From NCBI GenBank assembly GCA_017934525.1, contig JAGBJJ010000036.1:51836-115835 (forward strand): a DNA stretch of 64,000 nucleotides. Reading direction: 5' to 3'. The DNA is from Prevotella sp. GTDB taxonomy: Bacteria; Bacteroidota; Bacteroidia; Bacteroidales; Bacteroidaceae. Made by a program: the position numbers and the translations under genes. Positions 24,771 to 33,861 of this stretch are shown here, piece after piece; the stretch's first letter is position 1; every line of letters starts with the position of its first letter. Below the pieces are notes generated by a model. The model was not told the origin of the DNA and did no database searches. It saw nothing but the letters and a program-made list of their open reading frames with translations.

Positions 24771-25961
24771 TTAGTAGAGAAATCCCAATAGCCAGAGTGG
24801 AATTTGATTGTTTCTTCCCACTTCTGTGTTGTAGCGGGCGTAGATGATGTCAGGCGAGAAGCGTATTTTGCTTGGGCTCAGAGCGTCGCAGATACGGAAT
24901 TTTTGCTTTCCGTCAACCGTGTAAAACTGCTCGCGTCCCGCCTGGTTCACCTGATGATCCTTCCAAAGCGAATTGACAAAGAATGTTTCCATTGCCGTCT
25001 GTCGCTCTACGTGGATGGGGTAGATGGCATAGAGCAGATTTGAGTTGTGGAGCATCACTTTTGTCGGTTTCTTGGGGAAGGCCTCACCTACGGGGTATAT
25101 CATGTTGATGAGCCGCGCATCGGTGAGATATTTCAGATAGTTCATCACGGTGGCCCGGCTGGTTTCTATGTCTTTAGCCAGTTTGCTTACGTTTGGCGAC
25201 TTGTCGGGCCCTTGCTCAGCCAGTTGGTAGAACAACTTCTTTATTTTGGTGAGGAAGTTCACTTCAATCTGCTTGATGAGCAGAATGTCAACCTCGGTCA
25301 TCATATTCATGGTCTTCAGCAGATTCTCAGAGTAGTTGCGATGCTCCTGAAAAAATGGGTAGAAGCCATGGTGCAGATAGTCTTGGAAGAACTTGTTGGG
25401 TGAAGCGTAGGGCAGCACCTGCTTGATGATATGCTCGTGGTCCTCAAGAATCTCCTGCAGAGAGTAGGGGCGGAAGTTGTTGCCGGTGAGCAGATTGAGA
25501 AACTCTCGGAACGAGAATCCTCGCAGGTTATAGCTCTTCACGATGCCGTTCAGCTCGGGGTTCTCTTCTTTCAGGCGCATGACGCTCGACCCCGTGAAGA
25601 TAATCTTCAGGTTGGGGTAGATGTCATAACAGCGCCGCAGCTCTTTCGACCATTCTGGCTGCTTGAACACCTGGTCGATAAGCAGCACGCGGCCTCCTTT
25701 GAAATAGAACTCTCCCGCGAAGTCGGCAATGCCACGCCCTTGAAAGTAGAAGTTGTTCATGTTGACATAGAGACATTGTCGGTCGGCTATGTCGAAGTTC
25801 TCTTTGGCATACTGCAGCAGGAAGGTAGTCTTTCCCACACCACGGGTACCCTTGATACCTATCAAGCGGTCGTCCCAGTTGATTTCGTCCATGAGAGTGC
25901 GTCTCACGGGCGCATTCACGTGTTCGACCAAATAACGGTGTGTCCTGAAAAAAGCTTCCAT
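24771..25961 (-). CDS. AAA+ ATPase with winged-helix region (DUF4143-like family)
   Basis: A 396-residue ATPase. Walker A is GTRGVGKTT (about residues 38-46), the Walker B strand is RVLLIDQV (Asp96) and sensor-1 is IIFTGSSVM. The middle (about 215-300) has a winged-helix look (VSKLAKDIETSRATVMNYLKYL), and the C-terminal part has the nuclease-like fold region of this family (HNSNLLYAI, ETFFVNSL). Gln97 stands where most AAA proteins have a catalytic Glu. A TTG-start extension to 26018 is ruled out because the promoter (25988-26019) lies inside it. Members are abundant in Bacteroidota and of unknown role; some resemble toxin-antitoxin or transposition ATPases. Confidence 0.8.
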   Translation of the reverse strand: MEAFFRTHRYLVEHVNAPVRRTLMDEINWDDRLIGIKGTRGVGKTTFLLQYAKENFDIADRQCLYVNMNNFYFQGRGIADFAGEFYFKGGRVLLIDQVFKQPEWSKELRRCYDIYPNLKIIFTGSSVMRLKEENPELNGIVKSYNLRGFSFREFLNLLTGNNFRPYSLQEILEDHEHIIKQVLPYASPNKFFQDYLHHGFYPFFQEHRNYSENLLKTMNMMTEVDILLIKQIEVNFLTKIKKLFYQLAEQGPDKSPNVSKLAKDIETSRATVMNYLKYLTDARLINMIYPVGEAFPKKPTKVMLHNSNLLYAIYPIHVERQTAMETFFVNSLWKDHQVNQAGREQFYTVDGKQKFRICDALSPSKIRFSPDIIYARYNTEVGRNNQIPLWLLGFLY

Positions 25962-25987
25962 GCTCTGCAGAGAATTGATTTGTTGCT

Positions 25988-26019
25988 GCAAAAGTACAAA
26001 ATAATCCTCTAATTGCAAA
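25988..26019 (-). promoter_or_regulatory. Promoter of the AAA+ ATPase gene
   Basis: Minus strand TACTTTTGC (plus-strand 25988-25996) matches TAnnTTTGC, with TTTG (26016-26019) 19 bases upstream. It fixes the start codon at 25961. Confidence 0.8.
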
Positions 26020-26045
26020 GCTGAGATAGCAAAAACGATGCAATA

Positions 26046-27419
26046 TTAACTATTTTTTGTTAAACTGTCGCCGTTTGACTCACCTTTCCCGCCTGGCTTT
26101 CTCCTTCTGTTGCTTTTTTTCTTTGGCGCAGACGCTGTATCCTGTGAGTTGGCGCCTACAGCGCTGCCCTTGGCTGCATTTGCCTTCGGGGGGTGCTGCC
26201 CCCTTCTGCGCCCAGTGCCGCGTCCCCGACCGCGTCCCCGGCCAGCTCCGGCCTTTGCCTTGGGTGCTTTGTATTCGGGGCCTTGGCCAAGTCCCTCGGG
26301 CAAACTGAGCTTCTCAATCTCTTTTCCGAGGAAGTCCTCTATCTGTTTGAAACGTCGTATATCGCGTTCCGACACGAAGGTAATAGCCTTTCCGTCGCGG
26401 TCGGCACGCGCGGTGCGGCCTATGCGGTGTACGTAGTCTTCACTATCGTGGGGCACGTCGAAGTTGATGACGATGCTGATGTCGTCGATGTCAATGCCGC
26501 GCGCCACAATGTCGGTGGCGCAGAGCACGTCGATATGACCTGCCTTGAAGCGGTACATCACCTCGTCGCGCTCCGACTGGCTGAGGTCAGAGTGCATAGC
26601 GTCGCAGTTGATCTTCATGCGCTTCAGCTCGCGTGTGATTTCCTTCACGCGGTCTTTCTTGCCGCAGAAGATGATGACGCGCTTCAGGTCGCCCGTCTTG
26701 AAGATGTGCTGAATGATGGGCACTTTCTGCGTGTCATAACACACGTAGGCCGTCTGCTTGATTTTCTCAGCCGGACGGCTCACCTTGAGCATCACCTCCA
26801 CGGGGTCGTGGAGGATAGTCATGGCCAACTCACGTATCTTCGACGGCATCGTGGCCGAGAACATGACTCGCTGGCATGATGCCGGCAGCAGACTGTTTAT
26901 CTGGAGAATGTCTTCCGAAAACCCCATGTCGAGCATGCGGTCGGCTTCGTCGAGCACAAAGAAACTGGTGCGCGACAGGTCGAGGTTGCCTACTTTGAGA
27001 TGGCTGAGCAGACGGCCTGGGGTGGCAATGACTACAGGCGCTCCTCCGCGCAGGCCTTTCAGCTCCTGGTCGAAGCGTGCACCGTCGTTGCCGCCATAGA
27101 CGGCTATCGACGAGACGTCGTCGAGGTAGTAGGCAAAGCCCTCCATGGCCTGGTCAATCTGCTGGGCCAATTCGCGCGTGGGCGACATGACCACGCAGTT
27201 GATGGCGTCGTCAGGGAATCCGCCGTCGTCGAGCATGGAGAGGATGGGCAGTAAGTAGGCTGCCGTCTTGCCGGTGCCGGTCTGGGCTATGCCCATCACG
27301 TCGTGGCCGTCGAGAATCTCGGGTATACACTTTTCTTGTATGGGCGTCATCTCCTCGAAGTGCATGTCATAGAGGGCATCGAGGATATTGTCGTTGAGAT
27401 ATGTTTCTTCGAATGTCAT
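26046..27419 (-). CDS. DEAD-box ATP-dependent RNA helicase (RhlE-like)
   Basis: A 457-residue helicase. Motifs in order: Q motif (MTPIQEKCIPEIL), I AQTGTGKT, Ia PTRELAQQ, II DEAD (VLDEADRML), III SAT, then the second RecA domain with ATDIVARGIDIDD and HRIGRTAR. After about residue 375 comes a low-complexity basic tail rich in Gly-Arg, Lys and Ala, likely to bind RNA. It unwinds short RNA duplexes, probably in ribosome assembly or RNA decay. It starts 45 bases after the LptF/G-type gene and is the last gene of the lon-tgt-lptG unit. Confidence 0.94.
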   Translation of the reverse strand: MTFEETYLNDNILDALYDMHFEEMTPIQEKCIPEILDGHDVMGIAQTGTGKTAAYLLPILSMLDDGGFPDDAINCVVMSPTRELAQQIDQAMEGFAYYLDDVSSIAVYGGNDGARFDQELKGLRGGAPVVIATPGRLLSHLKVGNLDLSRTSFFVLDEADRMLDMGFSEDILQINSLLPASCQRVMFSATMPSKIRELAMTILHDPVEVMLKVSRPAEKIKQTAYVCYDTQKVPIIQHIFKTGDLKRVIIFCGKKDRVKEITRELKRMKINCDAMHSDLSQSERDEVMYRFKAGHIDVLCATDIVARGIDIDDISIVINFDVPHDSEDYVHRIGRTARADRDGKAITFVSERDIRRFKQIEDFLGKEIEKLSLPEGLGQGPEYKAPKAKAGAGRGRGRGRGTGRRRGQHPPKANAAKGSAVGANSQDTASAPKKKSNRRRKPGGKGESNGDSLTKNS

Positions 27420-27464
27420 TAATGTTTGGTTTGTTTTTGTTACAGTTGTTTTTATGAAAAAATG

Positions 27465-28574
27465 TCAGTTGGGTGCCTGTCTGTAGCAGAAGTAGGCAAT
27501 AAACACATATATTATATTAGGTAGCCACGCCGCCAGCATGGCAGGCCAGCGGGCGTTGATGGCAAAGGTCGACGAGACTGTCTGCAGCAGGATGTAGGTG
27601 AATGAGAGAGCCAGTCCGATGCCGAGATAGAGGCCCATGCCGCCCTTGCGCTTGCGCGACGAGAGCGAGGCTCCGATGATGGTCAGTATGAACGAGGCAA
27701 ACGAAGTAGCTATGCGCTTGTGGTACTCCACCTCATACTGCACCACGTTGCCAGAGCCGCGCTCCTGCTGCTTGGAGATGTAGCGCTTTAGTTCAGGCGA
27801 CGTGAGCGTCTCCTGCTGGCCCTTCGAGAACACCAGGTCCATGGGCTCCATCATGATGAGCGTGTCGAGTTCCTGTCCCGTCTCAATCTTTTCACGCAGG
27901 CCGTGCAGGTTTCTTATCTTATAATTGATGAGCCGCCAGTGGTAGCGTTCCTCGGCTATGGTGTCATACTGCACCACGTTGGCCGTCATGTGGCTTACCA
28001 GTTTTTTGTTCTCAAACTTGTCGAGTGAGAAGCCGTAGCCGCGCTTCGTGTTGTTGTCATACTGCTGTATGAAGGCAATGATGCCGGGCCCCACCTGCAG
28101 CTGCACGTTTTGGGCCGAGGTGTTCTTCTTCTTGTTTTTGTAGAGCGTCTCAAAATTCTGTCGCACAACGTTGCCATGGGGTATGATATACGCCCCGAGA
28201 TAGAAGTTGAGCGCCGCAATAAGCGCTGCCGACAGCATGTAGGGGCGCATGAGGCGGCGGAAGCTGGTGCCGCTGGCCAGCATGGCAATTATCTCGGAGT
28301 TGCCAGCCAGCTTCGAGGTGAAGAAGATGACGGCAATGAAGACGAACAGGGGCGAGAAGAGGTTGGCAAAGTATGGCACGAAGTTGGCATAGTAGTCGAA
28401 CACGATGGCCCGCCACGGTGCATGGTAGGTGGCAAACTTGGCCATGTTCTCGTTGAAGTCGAATACTATGGATATGCTGATAATCAGCAAGATAGAGTAG
28501 ACATACGTGCCGATGAACTTGCCGATGATGTATCGGTCGAGTCTGTTAATTGCTTTGCCTAAGGGGTTTCTCAT
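27465..28574 (-). CDS. LptF/LptG-family permease (lipopolysaccharide export)
   Basis: A 369-residue YjgP/YjgQ-family membrane protein. Three hydrophobic segments near the N-terminus (about 15-120) and three near the C-terminus (about 285-365) flank a periplasmic beta-jellyroll region rich in charged residues, as in LptF and LptG. With LptB2 and LptC it extracts LPS from the inner membrane and passes it to the LptA bridge. Sequence alone does not say whether it is the F or the G partner; the other is not in the window. Its ATG overlaps the tgt stop by 4 bases (ATGA), so the genes are translationally coupled. Confidence 0.9.
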   Translation of the reverse strand: MRNPLGKAINRLDRYIIGKFIGTYVYSILLIISISIVFDFNENMAKFATYHAPWRAIVFDYYANFVPYFANLFSPLFVFIAVIFFTSKLAGNSEIIAMLASGTSFRRLMRPYMLSAALIAALNFYLGAYIIPHGNVVRQNFETLYKNKKKNTSAQNVQLQVGPGIIAFIQQYDNNTKRGYGFSLDKFENKKLVSHMTANVVQYDTIAEERYHWRLINYKIRNLHGLREKIETGQELDTLIMMEPMDLVFSKGQQETLTSPELKRYISKQQERGSGNVVQYEVEYHKRIATSFASFILTIIGASLSSRKRKGGMGLYLGIGLALSFTYILLQTVSSTFAINARWPAMLAAWLPNIIYVFIAYFCYRQAPN

Positions 28575-29698
28575 AAGCGTCTGCCTAAATTGTCAACTAC
28601 GGAGCGCTTCCATTGCGTGAAGTCTCCTCTCTCTATGTGCATGCGTGCGTCGGTGACCAGCCGCAGATAGAATGCCGTGTTGTGAATAGAGGCAATCTGC
28701 ATGGCCAGCAGTTCCTGGGCCTTGAAGAGATGGTGTAGATAGGCCTTGGAATGGATGCGGTCGGTCTCGCAGCCGTCGGGGTCGATGGGCGAGAAGTCGG
28801 TCTCCCATTTCTTGTTGCGCATGTTCATGGTGCCTTCGTAGGTGAAGAGCATGGCGTTACGGCCGTTGCGGGTAGGCATGACGCAGTCGAACATGTCGAC
28901 GCCGCGCTCTATGCCTTCCAGTATGTTCTGCGGGGTGCCCACTCCCATCAGGTAGCGTGGTTTGTCTTTGGGCAGAATGTCGTTGACCACCTCAATCATC
29001 TCATACATCACCTCCGTGGGCTCGCCCACGGCCAAGCCGCCGATGGCATTGCCGTCGGCACCCTTGTCGGCCACGTATTTGGCAGCCTCGCGCCGCAGGT
29101 CCTTGTATGTGCAGCCCTGCACGATGGGGAAGAGGGCCTGTCGGTAGCCGTAGAGCGGCTCCGTCTCGTTGAAGCGCTTGATGCAGCGGTCGAGCCAGCG
29201 CTGGGTCAGCCCGAGCGACCTCTTAGCATACTGGTAGTCACTCTGGCCGGGAGGACACTCGTCGAGGGCCATCATGATGTCGGCCCCGATGATGCGCTCG
29301 GTGTCCATCACGTTCTCGGGGGTGAAGATATGCTTCGACCCATCGATGTGGCTCCTAAATTCGCATCCCTCTTCGCGCAACTTGCGGATGCCCGTCAGTG
29401 AAAACACCTGGAAGCCGCCGGAGTCGGTCAGTATGGGGCGGTCCCACGTATTGAAGCGATGGAGCCCACCTGCCTGACGCAGCACCTCCAGTCCGGGGCG
29501 CAGGTAGAGATGGTAGGTGTTGCCCAGTATGATCTGCGCCTTCACTTGCTCTTTGAGCTCGCGGAAGTGTATGCCTTTCACGCTGCCGCAGGTGCCCACC
29601 GGCATGAAGATAGGCGTGAGTATCTGGCCGTGGTCGGTGGTGATGACGCCGGTGCGGGCCTGACTGTAAGGGTCGTTATGCTGTAATTCGAATGTCAT
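28571..29698 (-). CDS. tgt: tRNA-guanine(34) transglycosylase
   Basis: A 375-residue queuine/archaeosine-family TIM-barrel enzyme. It exchanges G34 for preQ1 in tRNAs with GUN anticodons. Catalytic and binding blocks are LTDSGGFQVFSL, MALDECPPG, GLAVGEP and DCVMPTRNGRNAM. The usual zinc cluster CxCxxC before SRAYLHH is replaced by DPDGCETDRIHSKAYLHH, with only one cysteine; the later IHN histidine is kept. The ATG at 29696-29698 (MTFELQHND) is chosen because the longer reading runs into lon. It lies 2 bases after the lon stop codon and overlaps the next gene by 4 bases. Confidence 0.94.
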   Translation of the reverse strand: MTFELQHNDPYSQARTGVITTDHGQILTPIFMPVGTCGSVKGIHFRELKEQVKAQIILGNTYHLYLRPGLEVLRQAGGLHRFNTWDRPILTDSGGFQVFSLTGIRKLREEGCEFRSHIDGSKHIFTPENVMDTERIIGADIMMALDECPPGQSDYQYAKRSLGLTQRWLDRCIKRFNETEPLYGYRQALFPIVQGCTYKDLRREAAKYVADKGADGNAIGGLAVGEPTEVMYEMIEVVNDILPKDKPRYLMGVGTPQNILEGIERGVDMFDCVMPTRNGRNAMLFTYEGTMNMRNKKWETDFSPIDPDGCETDRIHSKAYLHHLFKAQELLAMQIASIHNTAFYLRLVTDARMHIERGDFTQWKRSVVDNLGRRL

Positions 29699-29700
29699 GG

Positions 29701-32163
29701 TTACTTCGTGTCTTTTTCGTCGTTGGCAGGGTCGATGACAAACGTCAGCGGGTTGTCTACAATCTCGTCTGTCAAGGCAAAGTCCCATACATCCTGCACA
29801 TTCTCTACATAGTGGAAGTTGATACCCTTAACGTAGATGTCGGGTATCTCGAGAATGTCTTTCTTGTTCTCTTTGCACATGACGATGTCGGTGATGCCGG
29901 CGCGCTTGGCGGCCAGAATTTTCTCCTTGATGCCACCCACCGGCAGCACCTTGCCACGAAGTGTTATCTCGCCGGTCATGGCAGTGTTGCGCCGCACTTT
30001 ACGCTGGGTTAGTGCCGAGGCTATCGATGTGGCGATGGTGATGCCGGCCGAAGGTCCGTCTTTCGGCGTTGCGCCCTCAGGCACGTGGATGTGTATGTTC
30101 CAGTTGTCGAAGATGCGGTAGTCGATGTCCAGCAAATCAGCATGGGCCTTCACGTATTCCAGGGCCAGCACGGCCGACTCCTTCATGACGTCGCCCAGAT
30201 TGCCCGTCAGCGTGAGCTTCGAGCCCTTGCCTTTCGAAAGCGAGGTCTCTATGAACAAGATTTCGCCACCTACGCTCGTCCAGGCCAGGCCCGTGACTAC
30301 GCCGGCATAGGCATTGCCCTGGTAGATGTCGCGATAGAAGGGGGGCTTGCCCAGCAGGTCTTCCAGCGACTCGGGCGTAATCTTCCAGTCGGGCACCTCG
30401 CCTTCCAGCTGGCGCCTGTAGGCCAGCTTGCGCATGGCCTTGTTGATTTGCTTCTCCAGCTGGCGCACGCCGCTTTCGCGCGTATACTGCTCTATGATTT
30501 TCACGATGGCCGCCTTGTTGAACTTAGGTTTCTCGTCGAGCACGCTGAGACCGGTGTTCTCCAGTTCGCGGGGTATCAAGTGGCGCTTTGCTATTTCTGT
30601 CTTCTCTTCTGTGATATAGCCACTTACCTCTATGACCTCCATGCGGTCGAGCAGGGGGCGAGGTATGGTGGAGAGGTTGTTGGCCGTGGCAATGAAGAGC
30701 ACCTTCGACAGGTCGTAGTCCACATCGAGATAGTTGTCGTGGAAGGCCGAGTTCTGCTCAGGGTCGAGCACCTCCAGCAGGGCTGACGCGGGGTCGCCGT
30801 TGATGGTGGCCTGCGTCACCTTGTCGATTTCGTCGAGAATAAATACGGGGTTTGACGAGCCTGCCTTCTGTATACTCTTGATGATGCGCCCAGGCATGGC
30901 TCCCACGTAGGTGCGTCGGTGGCCTCTGATCTCAGCCTCGTCGTGCAGGCCGCCAAGCGACATGCGCACGTACTTGCGCTTCATAGCTTCAGCGATAGAC
31001 TTGCCTAATGATGTCTTGCCCACTCCGGGGGGGCCGTAGAGGCAAATGATGGGCGACTTCAGGTCGCCGCGCAGCGACAACACGGTCATATACTCAAGAA
31101 TGCGTTCTTTCACTTTCTCCATGCCATAATGGTCGTGGTCGAGTATTTTCTTGGCTCTGGTCAGATTCAGGTCGTCTTTGGTATACTCACCCCAGGGCAG
31201 CGACACAAAGGTCTGCAGATAGCTGAGCTGCACGTTGAAATCGGGCGACTGAGGCTGGAGGTTGTCAAGCTTCTCCAGTTCCTTGAAGAAGATGGCTTCT
31301 ACCTCGGCCGACCATTTCTTTGAGTTGGCCTTCTCTATCAGCGCACTTTTTTCGGGCGTCGTCTCATGTCCTATCTCAGCCTGCAGGTTTTTAATCTGCT
31401 GCTGCAAGAAGTAGTTCTTCTGCTGCTCGTCAATGTCTTCACGCGTCTTGTTCCTAATGTCGGCCTTCAGGTGCTGCAGATTGATTTCGCGGTTCAGGGC
31501 CTTCATCGTGCCAAAAAGCCTCTCCTTCACCGAGTCGACAGCCAGCAGCTTGAACTTCTCGTTGGTGCTGAAGGGCATGTTCGAGCAGATGAAGTTGAGG
31601 GCCATGACGTCATTGTGGATGTTGGTGATGGCAAAAGAGGCCTCGTCGGGTATATCGTCGCTTACGTTGATATACTCCTGCGACATGCGACGCAAGTCGT
31701 CCATAGCCGTCTTCCACTCTTTGTCGTGCTTGTCGGGCTGCAGCTCAGGACTTGCCACCACGCGCCCGTACAGGAACGGCGTGTCTTTTGTCAGTTCAAC
31801 AAGACGCATGCGCCCCAGTCCCTGCAGGATAGCCGTGACGGCACCGTTGGGCAGCGTGAGATGCTTCACCACACGTGCATACACTCCATATTCGAAAAGG
31901 TCATTCAGGAGGGGCTCCTCTACGTCAGGATCACGCTGACATACTATGCCTATCATACCGCCGGAACGCTCGGCTCTTCTGACGAGCTTCATGCTCGAGT
32001 CGCGGCCGATAAGGATAGGCGACACTACACCTGGAAACAACATAAGGTTTCTCACAGGAAGGATGGGCACCTCCGAGGGGGTCTGTGCGTCCATCAGGTC
32101 TGCAATGTCACCTTCAATATCTGCGATCATTGAGAACGCGTTGTTACTCTGATCGTCACTCAT
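29701..32163 (-). CDS. lon: ATP-dependent protease Lon (LonA type)
   Basis: An 820-residue LonA. Domains: N-terminal substrate-binding LON domain ([16 protein letters not shown] near residue 40), helical region, AAA+ module with [15 protein letters not shown] and FILDEIDKV, and the serine-lysine protease domain with the [12 protein letters not shown] serine and [14 protein letters not shown] lysine. It degrades misfolded and regulatory proteins in the cytoplasm. ATGs at 32182-32184 and 32179-32181 are only 8-11 bases from the -7 element, so the ATG at 32161-32163 ([10 protein letters not shown]) is preferred. First gene of lon-tgt-lptF/G-helicase. Heptamer repeats lie in its promoter. Confidence 0.95.
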   Translation of the reverse strand: MSDDQSNNAFSMIADIEGDIADLMDAQTPSEVPILPVRNLMLFPGVVSPILIGRDSSMKLVRRAERSGGMIGIVCQRDPDVEEPLLNDLFEYGVYARVVKHLTLPNGAVTAILQGLGRMRLVELTKDTPFLYGRVVASPELQPDKHDKEWKTAMDDLRRMSQEYINVSDDIPDEASFAITNIHNDVMALNFICSNMPFSTNEKFKLLAVDSVKERLFGTMKALNREINLQHLKADIRNKTREDIDEQQKNYFLQQQIKNLQAEIGHETTPEKSALIEKANSKKWSAEVEAIFFKELEKLDNLQPQSPDFNVQLSYLQTFVSLPWGEYTKDDLNLTRAKKILDHDHYGMEKVKERILEYMTVLSLRGDLKSPIICLYGPPGVGKTSLGKSIAEAMKRKYVRMSLGGLHDEAEIRGHRRTYVGAMPGRIIKSIQKAGSSNPVFILDEIDKVTQATINGDPASALLEVLDPEQNSAFHDNYLDVDYDLSKVLFIATANNLSTIPRPLLDRMEVIEVSGYITEEKTEIAKRHLIPRELENTGLSVLDEKPKFNKAAIVKIIEQYTRESGVRQLEKQINKAMRKLAYRRQLEGEVPDWKITPESLEDLLGKPPFYRDIYQGNAYAGVVTGLAWTSVGGEILFIETSLSKGKGSKLTLTGNLGDVMKESAVLALEYVKAHADLLDIDYRIFDNWNIHIHVPEGATPKDGPSAGITIATSIASALTQRKVRRNTAMTGEITLRGKVLPVGGIKEKILAAKRAGITDIVMCKENKKDILEIPDIYVKGINFHYVENVQDVWDFALTDEIVDNPLTFVIDPANDEKDTK

Positions 32164-32191
32164 TTTTATTTTATACTCCATCATTTGAGGT

Positions 32192-32200
32192 GCAAAGTTA
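32192..32200 (-). promoter_or_regulatory. Promoter -7 element of lon
   Basis: Minus strand TAACTTTGC, exact consensus. The region 19-30 bases upstream is occupied by AATCTTT repeats rather than a normal TTTG -33 box. Confidence 0.7.
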
Positions 32201-32206
32201 CAAAAA

Positions 32207-32229
32207 AGATTAAAGATTAAAGATTAAAG
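32207..32229. repeat. Tandem heptamer (GATTAAA)3
   Basis: Three perfect copies of AGATTAA follow each other between the divergent lon and trmN6 promoters. They cover the place where the lon -33 element should be. Confidence 0.85.
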
Positions 32230-32252
32230 CTGTGATTATTTAGAAATATTTA

Positions 32253-32261
32253 TATCTTTGC
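32253..32261 (+). promoter_or_regulatory. Promoter -7 element of trmN6
   Basis: TATCTTTGC, exact consensus, only 9 bases before the ATG at 32271; the transcript would be leaderless or nearly so. Confidence 0.65.
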
Positions 32262-32270
32262 AACTGCATT

Positions 32271-32942
32271 ATGGCAAACGACTATTTCAGATTTAAGCAG
32301 TTTACGGTGTCGCAGTCTTGCTGCGCCATGAAAGTTGGCACCGACGGCACTTTGCTCGGAGCCTGGGCCAGAGGGGGCCGCCGTGTGCTCGACATAGGCA
32401 CGGGTACAGGGCTCATAGCCCTGATGATGGCACAGCGATTTCCTGGGGCTGCTGTGGTGGGTATCGACATCGACGCAGAGGCCGTGGAGCAGGCCCGGCA
32501 GAATGCTGCCGACTCGCCTTTTGCCGACAGAATCACTATGCAGCAGGCCGATGTGTGCCGGTTTGAGGGACAGTTTGACGCCATCGTCTGCAACCCGCCT
32601 TACTTCGACAAAGCGCTGCTGGCGCCTGAGTCGCGCCGGGCTCTGGCCCGCCATTCAGTGGCGCTCAGCTATGCGCAGCTCGTGGCCTGCTCGCGCCGCC
32701 TGCTCACGCCCGACGGCGAACTGTCGGTGGTTGTGCCGTATGACTGCCGGCAGAGACTCGAGAGTGAGGCCCTCTTGGCGGGTTTCTTCAAAAGTCGCGA
32801 GTGGGGTGTGAAGACTTCATCGGCCAAGCCCCCCAAGCGCTGCCTGATGGCATTCCGGCTGCATTCATGCACGCTGGAGAAAGGCGAAGGATGCCTGCAG
32901 TCTGAGTGGTATAAACAATTAACTAACGATTTTTATCTATGA
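32271..32942 (+). CDS. trmN6: tRNA1(Val) (adenine(37)-N6)-methyltransferase
   Basis: A 223-residue class I SAM methyltransferase of the YfiC/TrmN6 group. The N-terminus FRFKQFTVSQ and CAMKVGTDGTLLGAW is the family's tRNA-contacting start. The SAM motif is VLDIGTGTGLIALMMAQR, and the N6-adenine motif is NPPYF (IVCNPPYFDKA). It methylates A37 of tRNA-Val. The 3' end overlaps the nitrilase start by 4 bases (ATGA), so the two are one unit. The ATG at 32271 follows the promoter directly. Confidence 0.9.
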   Translation: MANDYFRFKQFTVSQSCCAMKVGTDGTLLGAWARGGRRVLDIGTGTGLIALMMAQRFPGAAVVGIDIDAEAVEQARQNAADSPFADRITMQQADVCRFEGQFDAIVCNPPYFDKALLAPESRRALARHSVALSYAQLVACSRRLLTPDGELSVVVPYDCRQRLESEALLAGFFKSREWGVKTSSAKPPKRCLMAFRLHSCTLEKGEGCLQSEWYKQLTNDFYL

Positions 32943-33670
32943 GAGTATCAATCTTACAACTTGACATAGCCTGGCAGTCGCCAGCAGAGAACATCAGTCG
33001 CGCTGAGGCGCTGCTGGAGTTGCACGCACAGGCAGACCTGTATGTGCTGCCCGAGATGTGGACCACTGGATTTGCTGTCCGTCCGCAGGGTGTGGCCGAA
33101 GAGGAAAATCAGTCGGAAGGACTGCTGTGGATGCGTCGCATTGCGCGCGAGCGTGGTTGTGCAGTAAGCGGCAGCCTTGCCATAAGAGATGCCGATGGCT
33201 GCTATCGCAACCGCCACTACTTCGTAACGCCCGACAGCGTCAGCTTCTACGACAAGCACCATCTTTTCACCCACGCCCACGAGAACGAATACTACACGGC
33301 AGGAGCCAGCCCCGTCATTGCCGAATGGCAGGGTATGCGTTTTCTCCTTCAGACGTGCTACGACCTGCGTTTCCCCGTGTTTTCGCGCTATGGCAGGGCA
33401 GGGGAGTATGATGCCATTATCTATGTAGCCAACTGGCCGTCGGCGCGCATGCTGGCATGGAACACGCTCATTCGTGCCCGAGCCATCGAGAACCAATGCT
33501 ACGTGGTGGCCGTCAACCGCATAGGCAACGACCCTGCTGCAGAGTATAGCGGCGGATCGGTCGTGCTCGACCCGCTGGGGCGTGAACTCTCTGTTGCCGA
33601 TGCTGTCATTGACGCAGACCGGCTCAAGACGATGCGCGAGAAATTCAGGGTGCTGCCTGACCGCGATTAG
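32939..33670 (+). CDS. Nitrilase-family amidohydrolase (omega-amidase, YafV/Nit2-like)
   Basis: A 243-residue C-N hydrolase. The catalytic triad is Glu39 (VLPEMWTTGF), Lys106 (YDKHHLF) and Cys140 (LQTCYDLRFPVF). The MWTTGF and YDLRFP contexts are those of omega-amidases, which hydrolyse alpha-ketoglutaramate or alpha-ketosuccinamate to the keto acid and ammonia, repairing transamination by-products; cytoplasmic. It is coupled to trmN6 by an ATGA overlap. Its stop codon overlaps by 4 bases the stop of the convergent poly-histidine gene. Confidence 0.9.
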   Translation: MRVSILQLDIAWQSPAENISRAEALLELHAQADLYVLPEMWTTGFAVRPQGVAEEENQSEGLLWMRRIARERGCAVSGSLAIRDADGCYRNRHYFVTPDSVSFYDKHHLFTHAHENEYYTAGASPVIAEWQGMRFLLQTCYDLRFPVFSRYGRAGEYDAIIYVANWPSARMLAWNTLIRARAIENQCYVVAVNRIGNDPAAEYSGGSVVLDPLGRELSVADAVIDADRLKTMREKFRVLPDRD

Positions 33671-33855
33671 TCGATGGTATACACCACAACGACAGCAATG
33701 GCCATGATGATGGCCACCACCCAGAGTGCTGCATACCCCCACTTGGCCAGCTTCTTACGACGCTCATTGGCCAGCAGGCTCTCGCGTTTGAAGCGGCTTG
33801 CTCCGTCCATTTTATGATGATGGTGATGGTGGTGGTGCTGATGTTGTTCTGCCAT
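33667..33855 (-). CDS. Small poly-histidine membrane protein
   Basis: A 62-residue protein. The N-terminus is MAEQHQ followed by eight consecutive histidines, a Lys-rich amphipathic stretch (KRESLLANERRKKLAKWG), then one transmembrane helix (about residues 40-58, YAALWVVAIIMAIAVVVVY) and the end TID. Positive-inside logic places the His tract in the cytoplasm. I recall similar His-rich, single-helix peptides in other Bacteroidales, so it is likely a real conserved family, of unknown function; metal binding is a natural guess. It starts 6 bases after the GH106 stop and probably shares its transcript. Confidence 0.75.
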   Translation of the reverse strand: MAEQHQHHHHHHHHKMDGASRFKRESLLANERRKKLAKWGYAALWVVAIIMAIAVVVVYTID

Positions 33856-33861
33856 TTTTTC

